Source: Agapetus fuscipes
Lineage: Eukaryota > Arthropoda > Insecta > Trichoptera > Glossosomatidae
Assembly (NCBI GenBank): GCA_951799405.1
Contig: OX637343.1
Span: forward strand, 14,982,524 to 15,046,523
Direction: 5' to 3'
Length of the DNA: 64,000 nucleotides
Under the pieces are notes generated by a model that was not told where the DNA came from, did not search any database, and was given only the letters and a program-made list of their open reading frames with translations. Of the stretch, positions 41,946 to 51,777 are shown one piece after another; the first letter of the stretch is position 1; every line of letters begins with the position of its first letter. Made by a program: the position numbers and the translations under genes.

Positions 41946-42519
41946 GTGCATAAAGATAAATAAAATAAATAAAAAAAATCTAAAAATACGATACCTGTAA
42001 AATAATATATTTAAAAAAAAATAAAACCTGAGCGACTGCCATTTTTTTGTTACAAAAATTAAACTACAAATTTCCAAAAATCACCTCCACTGAAGCAGCA
42101 GAACATAAAAGATACTACAATACAATATCCACAAAACGATGTACAGAAGCGCAGCATTACCGTAGAGTGCAGACAAAATGGCGAAGTTTTCATTCACACA
42201 AAACTCGGTGGAAACTTTGTCCACTTTGCAGTAAAGACGAGATGACCGTTTTCAGCTCCAGAAGGATATCGTCTCCTTCACGCTTACGGGCAAGGATTCC
42301 AATTTCTACGTACGTGCTCCGAAAACCAAAACTACCTACTCCAAGTTTTAGTTTTTACGTTTAAATTCAACCAGAGTGTTTTACTGAAAAACTAATGTTC
42401 CCCCTCCAGTGATCGTTTCCATTTCCTCACATTTTTTGGTTAAGTGTAAATCAAAAGTTTTATACTTATAGTATAGTGGCTCATGTCACCATGTATGGTA
42501 TTTTTCTCATAAATGATGA
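41946..42519. other. intronic sequence, mostly unrecognised
   Basis: CCCCCTCCAGTGATCGTTTC near 42400 recurs at 43726 (CCCCCTCCAGTGACCGTTTT), each followed by ACATTTTT.GGTT. It is an old dispersed repeat of unknown type. Confidence 0.4.
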
Positions 42520-43010
42520 TGATGAGTTGATCATTTCTTTATAGCGCCGTTTCGTGATGTAGTCACGACAAGGGCGCTTGTGCAAATGATGCAAGAAATT
42601 TGCTTGTCTTCAATGCTTTCCGGAACTTTCCTTGATGTGGCTGGTGGTTCCAGGCCAGAGGACCAGCAACTGCAAATGCACGCTCTCCAAACATTGTGTT
42701 AACTCTTCTTATCGGTTCTTCAGTCTTTGATTTGGCTCTAGTTTCAGTCGAGCGCAGTTAAGCTTTGTTAAGCTTTTTTTGCCGAGGGTGATTGGTTTGA
42801 TTAAATCAGCGAGATATTTATGTTTTTTCCAAATAAGGCTTTGTGGACCATCGTGCACACTTTAAGCTCGATGCGCTCCGGGATACGGAGCCAGTGAAGT
42901 TTCTGGAAAAGAGGAGTAATGTGAGTAAATGTGAGTAAATTTTGACTGACCAGCAATCATGCGAGCGCATGCATTGACGACCAATTGTAGCCTATTCAAT
43001 TGTCATTTTT
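42520..43010 (-). mobile_element. CR1/L2-like LINE, decayed 3' fragment
   Basis: Minus strand: RLQLVVNACARMIAGQSKFT, then ITPLFQKLHWLRIPERIELK and VCTMVHKAL with a 10-bp duplication causing a frameshift. The 3' end CACGAAACGGCGCTATAAAG joins TCATCATCATC. The coding match is partial. Confidence 0.7.
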
Positions 43011-43336
43011 TTCCTCAGTTTTGTACGTCTTCATTTTAAAAGTATGTGGCCGAATTTAGACATTGGTTTGTTAGGCGCTGGGTTTTGGTGTATTTCACCC
43101 AAATAACTACTGCATTGTTTGTGGAAGATTGTTTAGAATGTTTATTTAATAATTAAGTTAGCAAACTTACATCAGATTACAAGAATTATAATGGATGAAA
43201 GCAAGCGGACATGTTGCTAGTGTGAGAGTAAGAGAGAGAAGAAGGAAGTCGGGTACCTACAGGCTGTCAAAAACACTGACATGAAGTTGGTAGCAAAAAA
43301 CGCTATTGACCAAAATACGAATGCATCTTGGTACGC

Positions 43337-43650
43337 AAACGCAACGCAACGCAACTAAGCTACACATATAGTGTAACTTCTTGCCGCGTTATCCCCGAAG
43401 GGGTCGCATGTGGCGAGTTGAACCTTTTTATTTTTAGAGGTAAGGGGGCCGACCTTACGCCAATCACTTCAGTTGAAGGGGGGGTTTCCCAGCTCCGAGA
43501 GGGCTGGTACTCATTTCTTGTGAAGGCTGAGTAAACTTTGCCGGTATTTTATTTCGGGGTAATAATTTCTGACACCCTCGGTGGGATTCGAACCCGAGCT
43601 CACGGCATGGAATGCAAGCACTCTACCAACTGAGCTATCAACCGGACGGA
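43337..43650 (-). repeat. SINE-C full copy
   Basis: Intact head and a GCAAACGCAACGCAACGCAA tail. It has a 20-bp deletion after ATTTCGGGGT. Confidence 0.85.
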
Positions 43651-44428
43651 CCGGAATCTTGGTAGGTATGTTAAATTATGTAATGTTAAATTCTTAACAG
43701 TATGATAACTAATAATCCCCCTCCAGTGACCGTTTTAGTTTCCTCACATTTTTAGGTTGAGCTTAAGCTGAAAGTTTTATACATACAGAACGGTGGTTCA
43801 TGTCACCATATATTGCGTTATCCTCAGCTTTTACGTCTTCATTTTAAAAATATCATATCTTTCGTGTCGTACAATATATTCTTGTTGTCAGTGCTTCCTT
43901 TACCAGGATTTAAAATTACTTTAGCATCCTAAAAGAGAAACATCTATGTTTTTGGGTTAGTTTTTGGAATTGCAATGTCTCGCTTGCTAGGTCGCAACGC
44001 AACTAAGCTACATATACAGTGTAGCGTAATGTCACTTTCTCCGCGCAGGGGGGTCAGGTAGATTGGTGATTTTTATTCTCTAAAAGGACGGACTAGATTG
44101 TAGAGAAAAATCATTTGAAGAAGTTTGAATTAACAGAATAAATAACCGGATTTTTAGAAACCGTGTTGTAGAGAAGAACAGGTTCCTTAACGTCTTGTCG
44201 CGGTCGGATCCAACGTTGTCAATAGACGCGTCTCGTATTTGAAGAAGAACACACATTGAAATTGAAATAGTTGTTGTGGTTCATGATCGAAGATTGTAGG
44301 TGTACGGGACCAACTTTAGTAATTTAATTACAGTTTGTCAAGGAGTCACCTAATGTACCTACATATAATCTTTTTCATATAAACCGTATCACCTTTTTCA
44401 TGCGTTTACCCTTCCTACATTCACCATA
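43651..44428. other. intronic sequence with a SINE-C 3' scrap
   Basis: GCAACGCAACTAAGCTACAT at 43994 is the SINE-C end only. The rest is unrecognised. Confidence 0.4.
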
Positions 44429-44560
44429 TTCCTTGACTTATTTATGGGTTTGTGTGAGGCTGACCCTCCATTGTGAAAAAACATGGTTTATTTTTGTCAA
44501 TGCTACCTCAGTTTCAAAAAAAGGCAGCAGGAGTTGTAAGGTTCATGCTCAGTTTAAGTT
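44429..44560 (+). repeat. Tail-B 5' half, old
   Basis: TTCCTTGACTTATTTATGGG, GGCAGCAGGAGTTGTAAGGT; the second half is missing. Confidence 0.65.
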
Positions 44561-44639
44561 CATATTCATATTTAGTTATTTTTTTAAGAATGAAGAATAT
44601 CACAAAATCAATCAATCACAAATCAATCACAAAAATTGA

Positions 44640-44804
44640 GTACGAACCCCCTCAGGAGCTGAAAAACCTCTACTTCAACTTAAAGTGGTTGACGTGGGGT
44701 TACCCTTACCGTAAAAATAAATACGTCCCGAATCGCCACATGCCACTCCTTTGGGGATAACGCGGCAAGCAGTTACTCTTTATGTGTAGCTAAGTTTGCG
44801 TTCA
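44640..44804 (+). repeat. SINE-C 3' half
   Basis: CCCCCTCAGGAGCTGAAAAA to TATGTGTAGCTAAGTTTGCG. Confidence 0.75.
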
Positions 44805-45130
44805 TGATTATTAACTCTAGATTAAGCGTCACACTTTACAGTACTTTTGTAACAGACTGACGGGCTAACAAAAACGCTTTCACTGCGAAGCTTTCCCATT
44901 CAGGCAGAGAGGTCCAAAGCGCGCAAACGTTTTTAAGAAAAGTCATTTGTCATTTTTTATTGTCGTATTGTAAACATAACTCTGGCGTCACTTGTTTCCG
45001 AAATTTGAATAACAAAAGGACACAAGGAACCTTAACTGCCAATTTCGCCAGACAATAAATCGCGACAGTGCAAAGGGGTTGCTCGAATTTAATTTGCAAT
45101 GAAAAATAACTTGTATATTTATAAATATAA

Positions 45131-45315
45131 GGCTTATTTATTTTTAATTGCACATGATAAGAGAGCGCCGTTTTTGTGTTTGTCACACCTCAAAGGGCCC
45201 TCTCCGATCACGGATAAGACTTTTTGAAAAGGTGCGTCTTGAGAGCTCCGCGAAATATATCCGCAGATTTGGAGTTTTTCACTCCGGGTGGCAGTCTGTT
45301 CCACGCCAAAGATAC
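45131..45315 (-). mobile_element. CR1/L2-like LINE 3' end
   Basis: Minus strand: LAWNRLPPGVKNSKSADIFR, then GALKTHLFKKSYP-stop, and a 3' UTR with GTGTGACAAACACAAAAACG. Same family as 4262-4930. Confidence 0.75.
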
Positions 45316-45331
45316 AGGTAAAGAAACCTGT

Positions 45332-45581
45332 ATCTAATCTTATCTAAGTTGTTAAGATATGAAACATTGGGGATTCCCATTTAATGTTTTCTCACAGGCA
45401 GACACGTACAATTCGCGCTTGCCCATGCCGCATGTGAACCTAAAACATAAAAACCAAATCTCAAATGGACATACACCCTGCAACTCCTGCTGACCTTCCC
45501 TGAAACAATGTGATATTGGTAAGGTGAAACATTTTTGTACAGTATGGGTGGTCAGTTTCATACCAACCTATAAGTCAAGGA
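45332..45581 (-). repeat. Tail-B full copy
   Basis: Tail ATCTAATCTTATCTAAGTTG; start CCAACCTATAAGTCAAGGAA in reverse. Confidence 0.85.
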
Positions 45582-45632
45582 AACCACCTTAAGGAATTTT
45601 ATATAAAAAAATCGATGAACCATGAATCAGCC

Positions 45633-45938
45633 GATTTGGTCGGGTGGTAATACTGCGGACTCTGAATGGGAAGGTTGTGGGTTCGAATCCCGGCGGAGCA
45701 CAAAAAATATACCATTTATATTTTCAAATTTGCTCTTCGCTGGGTTGAAAAATTCATAAACCTTTACCAATGACCGGTTACCAAAGGTCCATCCAGCCTT
45801 ACAGCAACTGGGTCTTGCTTGAGTATTGGTACTTTGTAGCGAGGACCAAGCTCGTACACCTCTGCGGCACCACAACAAGTGTCATAGACAAGAGTCTCTA
45901 GAATCTAGGGAGTCTCCCGCATAGGATTTCTTAAAAAA
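45633..45938 (+). repeat. SINE-A, tail type 1
   Basis: B box GGGTTCGAATCCCGG intact; the A-box region is altered (GGTCGGGTGGTAATACTG). Same head subtype as 5643 (ACTCTGAATGGGAAGG). Confidence 0.85.
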
Positions 45939-46312
45939 AATCAACTGCTTGGATCAAATACTTGCTGATAGAAACAAATAGAGGAAAAAAAAACTTTGTT
46001 AGTGAGAACAAAAATGTGTTAAAAATTTACATGTGTCGAAATATTTTCCGAGAAAGATACAAAGATAAAGGCTTTCGCTGAAATATAACCTGAACAGTAT
46101 TGAGTTAGGTGAAACCTGAATTTCACGCGTTCTGAAATTCTCACACATTTTCTTTGAACATCTACGGCAACGTATAATATTCTAGATCAAACGCTACGAT
46201 TCCCAACATTTTTCTTCCGTACTCCTCCAGGGTCTGTAACGAAAGGATTTAATATGTGACCACAAAAAAATTGTAACGATTATTGTCAATATTTTTTAAT
46301 CTGAGCAGTCAG
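45939..46312. other. intronic sequence, nothing recognised
   Basis: No repeat or coding signature beyond weak AT-rich similarity. Confidence 0.35.
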
Positions 46313-46535
46313 ACTCATCTTCTTCTTCTTATACAGCCATCTCCATCCACTGCTGGACATAGGCCTTCCCCATATCGTTCCATCCATCTCTGTCTTGCGC
46401 TTTTTGAACCCAGTCTCCAGCAAGTCTTCTTAAATCATCCGACCATCTCGTGGGAGGTCTCCCTCTGCTTCTCTTATCTTCCCAAGGTCTCCACTCTACT
46501 AATCTCTTTGTCAGACTTACACCAACCACTAAACA
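46313..46535 (-). mobile_element. RTE-like LINE C-terminal fragment
   Basis: Minus strand: VEWRPWEDKRSRGRPPTRWS, DDLRRLAGDWVQKAQDRDGW, MGKAYVQQWMEMA. The RGRP.TRW.DD....AG..W...AQDR..W pattern is that of RTE-clade C-termini. An AAGAAGAAGATGA tail follows. Confidence 0.8.
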
Positions 46536-46681
46536 TTGATATCTATGTGATTTGTGTTTTTTTTTATTATAAATCCAACGATATGAATGCAATTCAGTAC
46601 TTTATTTAGGTCTGTCCAGACAAAAGTAATACAGTATCAGTACACAATCATTGATTTTCTAATAACGTGACAAATTTACCA

Positions 46682-47168
46682 TAATCTATAATCTAAGTCG
46701 CAAAGATATATTAAAATTTAAAGCTCATATCAAATGCATTCCCACAAAACAAACACGTACAGTTTGCGCTTACAAATGCTGAATGTGAACATTTAAATCA
46801 AATCCAAACCTCAAATGAACATAAACCCTACAACTTTTGCCGACCTTCCCTGATGCAGGAGTGACATTGGCATAGTGAACCATTTTTTACAGTATAGGGG
46901 GTCAGCCTCATACCAACCTCTATTCCTCTATTCGAGCATCTAAATCTAAATCTAAGTTGCAAAGATGTGTATCGTTTGAGGTTCATATTAAATGCATTCC
47001 CACAAGCAGTCGCGCATAATTGCGGACCTACAATATAAAAATCCAATCTCAAATGAACATAAGTCCTACAACTCTTACCGACCTTCCCTGAAACAGGGGT
47101 GACATTGGCAAAGTGAACCATTTTTCACAGTATGGGTGGTCAGCCGCATACCAACCTATTAGTCAAAA
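46682..47168 (-). repeat. two Tail-B copies in tandem
   Basis: 46682-46919 and 46935-47168, each with its own AATCTAAG tail. The second belongs to the AGCAGNCGCGCATAAT subfamily seen at 14.5, 61 and 63.4 kb. Confidence 0.85.
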
Positions 47169-47243
47169 TATTAAAATAAAAAATAGTGAGTTGAAACTGT
47201 GTTTTTTTTTAAAAGAAATAAAATAAAAAACAAAGCAATTGAT

Positions 47244-47390
47244 AAAAACGGATGTGACTGACCGTGTGTAAAGACAAGAACGATTTTCTCTACGTTTCGT
47301 CGGAGTCATATCCGACGCCTTCAGGAGACGTGTGTCTTCCATTTCAAAAATCGTTCTTCTCTTTACACACTGTCAGTAACATCCGTTTTT
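47244..47390 (-). mobile_element. fold-back element around a hammerhead-like motif
   Basis: Arms of about 44 bp at 47244-47287 and 47346-47390 (AACGGATGTGACTGACCGTG and its reverse). On the minus strand 47324 to 47294 reads CTGAAGG, C, stem GTCGG/CCGAC, GAAAC. Confidence 0.6.
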
Positions 47391-47399
47391 TTCATTCCA

Positions 47400-47804
47400 A
47401 ATAATGTCCAACGACCGTAATCATAATTTAAAATCTTTAAAGCAATTGATGTTCTTTGAAAGGGTCAACCTGGTAAAAGAGTTTAGGAACCTGTTTGTAC
47501 AATATCTTTGCTCCATAGAATGTGCTTGTCTTATCTAGTAATACGCATTTTCCATCGGAAAAGCGAAAGAGCCTCGGCTGCTTATTGGAAAACTGGGATA
47601 TATTTTTGGAGGTCCAATGCCGGATTCACTCATAGCATATCCCTAGTCCTATGGTCCCTATTTTTAGATATTTTAGGGCATCAAGGTGCGTTGGATTCAA
47701 CAGTCTAAACAAAATATGCATAATCTGGGTAATTGTGAACTTACACGTGTGTGCTTGTGGGAATGCAATAAAAAAATATTTTTTGTAAAATTGATTTGTG
47801 AAGA
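47400..47804. other. intronic sequence, nothing recognised
   Basis: A scrap of Tail-B (GTGAACTTACACGTGTGTGCTTGTGGG) is at about 47735; the remainder is unassigned. Confidence 0.35.
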
Positions 47805-47985
47805 AGAATGCACTTCACCAACCTATTATGTCTGGCTGGTTGTTTTCACACGAAAGAAAAAGCTTGTGTTCATGCATCTGTTGAACCAGGGTCGAAGTTA
47901 TGGTCAAATGGGCCAGACGTGATTTGAACCAACGTTTCAGATACGCTGTTCCAAATACGCTAGTCGAACACGCGACTTTATCCCT
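47805..47985 (-). repeat. SINE-D copy, short
   Basis: In reverse: a head with GTTCGACTAGCGTATTTGGA and GGTTCAAATCACGTC, a body with ACCCTGGTTCAACAGATG, and an end with GGTGAAGTGCATTCTTCTTC. The AT-palindromic middle is missing. Confidence 0.6.
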
Positions 47986-47989
47986 CGTC

Positions 47990-48347
47990 CATCTAAATTC
48001 TAAATCTTAATCTAAGCTGGAAAGATATGTATCATTTAAGATTCATATTAAACGCATTCCCACAAGCAGAGATGCATAAGTTCGCGCTAACACATGCCGC
48101 ATGTGGACCTGCAATATAAAAACCCAATCTCAAATAAACATTGACATTGGCAATGTCACCCCTGTTTCAAGGAAGGTTAGAAAGAGCTGCAGAGCTCATG
48201 TTCATTTGAGATTGGGTTTTTTATATTGTAGATTCACATGCGGCATGTGCAAGCGCGAACTTGTACGTGTCTGCTTGTGAGAATACACATCATGTGAATC
48301 TCCAATGTAAAATATCTTTGCAACTTAGATCACATTAGAGACATTGC
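47990..48347. repeat. two Tail-B copies head to head
   Basis: A reverse copy at 47990-48147 meets a forward copy at 48148-48347 through TTGACATTGGCAATGTCA, making an imperfect inverted repeat of about 150 bp arms. Confidence 0.8.
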
Positions 48348-48364
48348 ACGGATTGGCGCCGCTT

Positions 48365-48675
48365 TACCTTGTTGACAGGGTTGGAAGGAAGTAGTTTTCA
48401 ACTCGCGGACGCACACTTAGATCCCGAGACGTTAACGCGAGTCTGCTCCAGGTCCCAGGCAGACCACAAGGACGGTGTTCGGTGACCGAGCTTTTCGTGT
48501 CGCAGCTCCGATGGCTTGGAATGCCCTCCCAGTGACCCTCAGGGAGCAACACAGTGAGGAACGGTTTAAAAAGCAATTGAATACATTTTTGTTTGGACAA
48601 TCCTACAAAGCACCTTTGAAGTGACGTTAGTTACGAAATGGCGCTATAAAAGTGTGGAACATTATTATTTTTAGA
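48365..48675 (+). mobile_element. CR1/L2-like LINE 3' fragment
   Basis: The frame at about 48436-48624 reads ESAPGPRQTTRTVFGDRAFR, VAAPMAWNALPVTLREQHSE, FKKQLNTFLFGQSYKAPLK-stop. The 3' end TTACGAAATGGCGCTATAAA matches the LINE termini elsewhere. Confidence 0.78.
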
Positions 48676-48702
48676 TTAGGCCCTCGTTTTCCTTTCCTTC
48701 GT

Positions 48703-48967
48703 TCCTTGACTTATAGGTTGTTATGCGGCTGACCACCCATAATATAAAAATTGGTTCACTTTGCCAATGTCACCCCTGTTTCAGGGAAGGACGGCAAGAG
48801 TTGCAAGGCTTATGTTCATTTGAGATTGGGTTTTTATATTGTAGTTCCACATGCGGCATGTGTTAGCGCGAAATTATACATATCTGCTTGTGGGAATGCA
48901 TTTAATATAAATCTTAAATGATATATTATATCTTTGCAGCTTAGATTAGATTAGATTAGATTAGATT
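48703..48967 (+). repeat. Tail-B full copy
   Basis: Ends in four GATTA units (TTAGATTAGATTAGATTAGA), next to the FB-R target duplication. Confidence 0.85.
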
Positions 48968-48987
48968 TTCCAGCATTCCTTAGATTG

Positions 48988-49260
48988 ATGCTGGAGTGAT
49001 GTTTTCCGGGATCTGTTGCCGTGGTCTGTGGGACCTGGAGCTTCCGGACGTTTCGCCCATTTCTACGATGGGCTTCTTCAGCGTGAAGTATGATGATGAT
49101 GAAGATCTTGATGAGAACTGTGATGTCAGTGTGTGTGAAATGAGGGCTTATGTCTACCATCTACGTCCGTAAGCTCCAGCTCCCACAGACCACGGCAACA
49201 GATCCCGGAAAACATCACTCCAGCATCATCAGCCGGCCGTGTAAGCCTTAAACTCTTATT
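48988..49260 (+). mobile_element. FB-R fold-back retroposon, copy 3
   Basis: Flanked by the 14-bp duplication CATTCCTTAGATTG (48974-48987 and 49261-49274). The arms match copy 1, but the central segment with the hammerhead-like motif (49049-49081) is in the opposite orientation. Ends GCCGGCCGTGTAAGCCTTAA. Confidence 0.92.
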
Positions 49261-49274
49261 CATTCCTTAGATTG

Positions 49275-49490
49275 TCTGAACCCGGCACTGCCTCACCAGG
49301 TCGATGTGATTTCGCCATTCATCTTTTATTTATTGCGGAATCGACTTGATATTCGGGCGCGGCCTTTGTCAATACACGCGGAGAGTTACTGGCAGAACCT
49401 CACCTGAGGAAATATCAAAGTCATGGTGGTGAAGGGTGACCAGTAAGCGACTTCATCGTTTCCTATGCTAAAAAAACTGCTAGTGCGAGA
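49275..49490. other. intronic sequence, nothing recognised
   Basis: Somewhat GC-richer; no motif identified. Confidence 0.3.
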
Positions 49491-49499
49491 TATTGTGCG

Positions 49500-49640
49500 G
49501 ATATTAGACGAACCGTTATAAGAGAACTTACAGAGGATGAATTCGTCGTGAAGAGAGGATGTCTCCTGAAGACGTTAGCAACGTCGCTAATTCAACGTAG
49601 ATAAAAATAGTAGTTCTCTTTTAACGGTTCGTCTAAAATC
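49500..49640 (+). mobile_element. fold-back element with decayed hammerhead-like motif
   Basis: Arms GACGAACCGTTATAAGAGAA (49507-49528) and reverse (49612-49633). The core CTGAAGACGTTAGC is kept but GAAAC has become TCAAC. Related to 3620-3845. Confidence 0.5.
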
Positions 49641-49954
49641 CGATTAATAAATTTTGACTGTGTAGTTATTATTATTGTAAATATGTCAAACGAACTTAAT
49701 TCCAACCTTAACCTGAGAGTGCGAGATTTTTTTTAATGCATTGAAAATTGAGTCTTAAAAGCACTTTGTATTTTTTTCTCTCTCAAAGATACTTTGAATC
49801 GATTTAACGTATTTTAGAAGCAACAAATTGCCGATATTCAAAGCAACCCTTAGTCACAAATTTACCTTTATTTTTCATACATTTTTTTGTGCTCGTCACG
49901 TTTCTACATTCAGTCTGCAATAAAAAATGCCAAAAAAGTGTTGTAATACAATGT

Positions 49955-50315
49955 ATAGGTTGTTATGAGGCTGATCAGTGACCACTCAATAGTAAAGAAT
50001 GCCTTACTTTGCCAATGTCACCCCTGTCTCAAGTAAGATCGGCCAAAGTGGCAGAGCTTATGTTCATTTGTGGCTTAGATTTTAATTTACAAGTACACAT
50101 GCAGCATTTGTAAGTGCAAACTTACACGTGTCTGTTTGTGAGCGTGCATTTAATATGAATTTTCAAAAAAGAATGTAAAAATAAAAAAAACAAAGTTTTT
50201 CTTCACGAGTTGATTTATTTCCTCGAGCGCTTTCGATGTTACCACATCATTATCAAGAGAATAACGAATTTTAAGCGTTTATAATATACATTTGCAACTT
50301 AGATAATAGATTATA
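49955..50315 (+). repeat. Tail-B copy with a 115-bp insert
   Basis: Breaks at about 50168 and resumes at about 50284 with ATACATTTGCAACTTAGATA. The insert has, on the minus strand, TTGATAATGATGTGGTAACA then TCGAAAGCGCTCGAGG, another stem-loop followed by GAAAG. Confidence 0.7.
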
Positions 50316-50663
50316 TAACAGTTAAAAAAAACTGGTGTTTCTTAGGGTTTTTTTTTATCAGGCGTCCCTGTAGGTACTTGATAAAATAAAGATTTTGTTT
50401 TCACCCCCGTCTTGTGATATATGGAAGCTTTCTCTTGTATGAGAGTGGTTATTTGTGTTTTTATTACTTTTTTTCATTTCACTATTCATGAAGGCCCTTG
50501 TCATTTACATAGAAAGGCTTGAAATATTTTCTTCGTATTTTTAATGGCAACAATCGTTCTTAGTTTATTTTACCTAAAACAAAAATATTTATTTAAATGA
50601 GTGTATAATTGAGTTTTAAATTATAAAATCTAAAAAAAAAACAATAAATGAATTAGAACCATC

Positions 50664-51150
50664 TCATCTAATGTAATTAAATCTAGGTTGCAAAGATATG
50701 TAACATTAGGGATTCACATTATATGCATTTTCACAAGCAAACACGTAAAAATTCTTACTAGCTCATGCCACATGTGAACTTAGAACAGATAGCCCAAATC
50801 TCAAATGAACATACACCCTGCAACTCTTGCCGATCTTCCCTAAAACAAGGGTGGCATTGTCAAAGTGGACCATTTTCCACAGCATGAGTGATCAGCCACA
50901 TGCCAATCTGTATGTCAAGGAACATTCACAACACATTACATTTTTTTAATAAACATAAAAACAAATACAGAAAACTAAATTCTAATTTAAAAATCCCAGT
51001 CCTAGCCGTCAACATTACAGATCAACCGCCATTTATTTCTGTCCTTACATACTTCTTTCATTTCATCCAGAGTCATAAGCTTCTTCATACAAGCTCTCTT
51101 TTCATTCAGACTCTGGATATTCCATTCATTCGCAACTTCAGAAATAAACC
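50664..51150 (-). mobile_element. LINE 3' end continuous with Tail-B
   Basis: Tail-B occupies 50664-50923. On the minus strand it is preceded by the RT C-terminus VANEWNIQSLNEKRACMKKL, MTLDEMKEVCKDRNKWRLIC, a stop, then GGCTAGGACTGGGATTTTTA. Clearest evidence that Tail-B is a LINE 3' end. It lies just downstream of a neuroligin exon donor. Confidence 0.75.
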
Positions 51151-51170
51151 ATTGACATATTTTTTCTTAC

Positions 51171-51383
51171 CTTATATTGATGGGATGCTGAACCGGCCTT
51201 TCCCAGTCTGTGTACTCATTCACTATGGTGGCCAGAATCTCTGACAGATGGTAGCTGTACGTGTTCTTCACAAAGGTCCTCAGGATCTTGGACCTTCTGT
51301 CTGCCTCTATTCCATATTGGACGTCATCCCCACTGAAGGCAAAGTACGCCTCAGCTCGCGTCACTCCAAGCATCAGGTCGTAC
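51171..51383 (-). CDS. Nlg: neuroligin exon, most conserved segment seen
   Basis: 213-nt exon with acceptor CATCCAG and donor ATAAG/GTAAGA. It starts YDLMLGVTRAEAYFAF, has DDVQYGIEADRRSKILR in the middle and ends YTDWERPVQHPINI. The YTDW motif and the acidic patch before it are typical of neuroligins and related cholinesterase-like adhesion molecules. This block and the next correspond to helices around the dimer region in vertebrate neuroligin structures (family knowledge). The frame is uninterrupted. Confidence 0.95.
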
Positions 51384-51548
51384 CTGGATGGGGAAAAATA
51401 TAAGCAATTGTTAAAGGTTTTATAACAGTTGTGTTTATATTTAAAGGTCAAATATTGAAAATAGAACTCGATAAAAATGAGTCAGAAATGTCTTTAGATG
51501 GCTAAGCAAGGGTATTGATTAGAAGTATCCTCAATAGATTAGGAGTTA

Positions 51549-51777
51549 GGGCCTGTTGTGCCAAACTTCAATCAAACAAAGATCAAAACTAAGTGTGATT
51601 TCTCTCAAAAATAAAAAAAAATGGTTGGATATACGTTAGTCAGCTGATATATATCATAATTCCTGTTCAAATTCTATCACATTATTACCCACATCCGAGA
51701 AATATTTAACCTAGGTCCTTACCAGAATCAAGCAATCACATTTGATGTGTGAATAAAATATTGATTAAAGGTTGGTG
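51549..51777 (+). mobile_element. MITE with GGGCCTGTTG end, copy 1
   Basis: Starts GGGCCTGTTGTGCCAAACTT after TTA. Its other end (GGTTGGTGC) is cut where the Jockey-like LINE begins. Confidence 0.65.
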
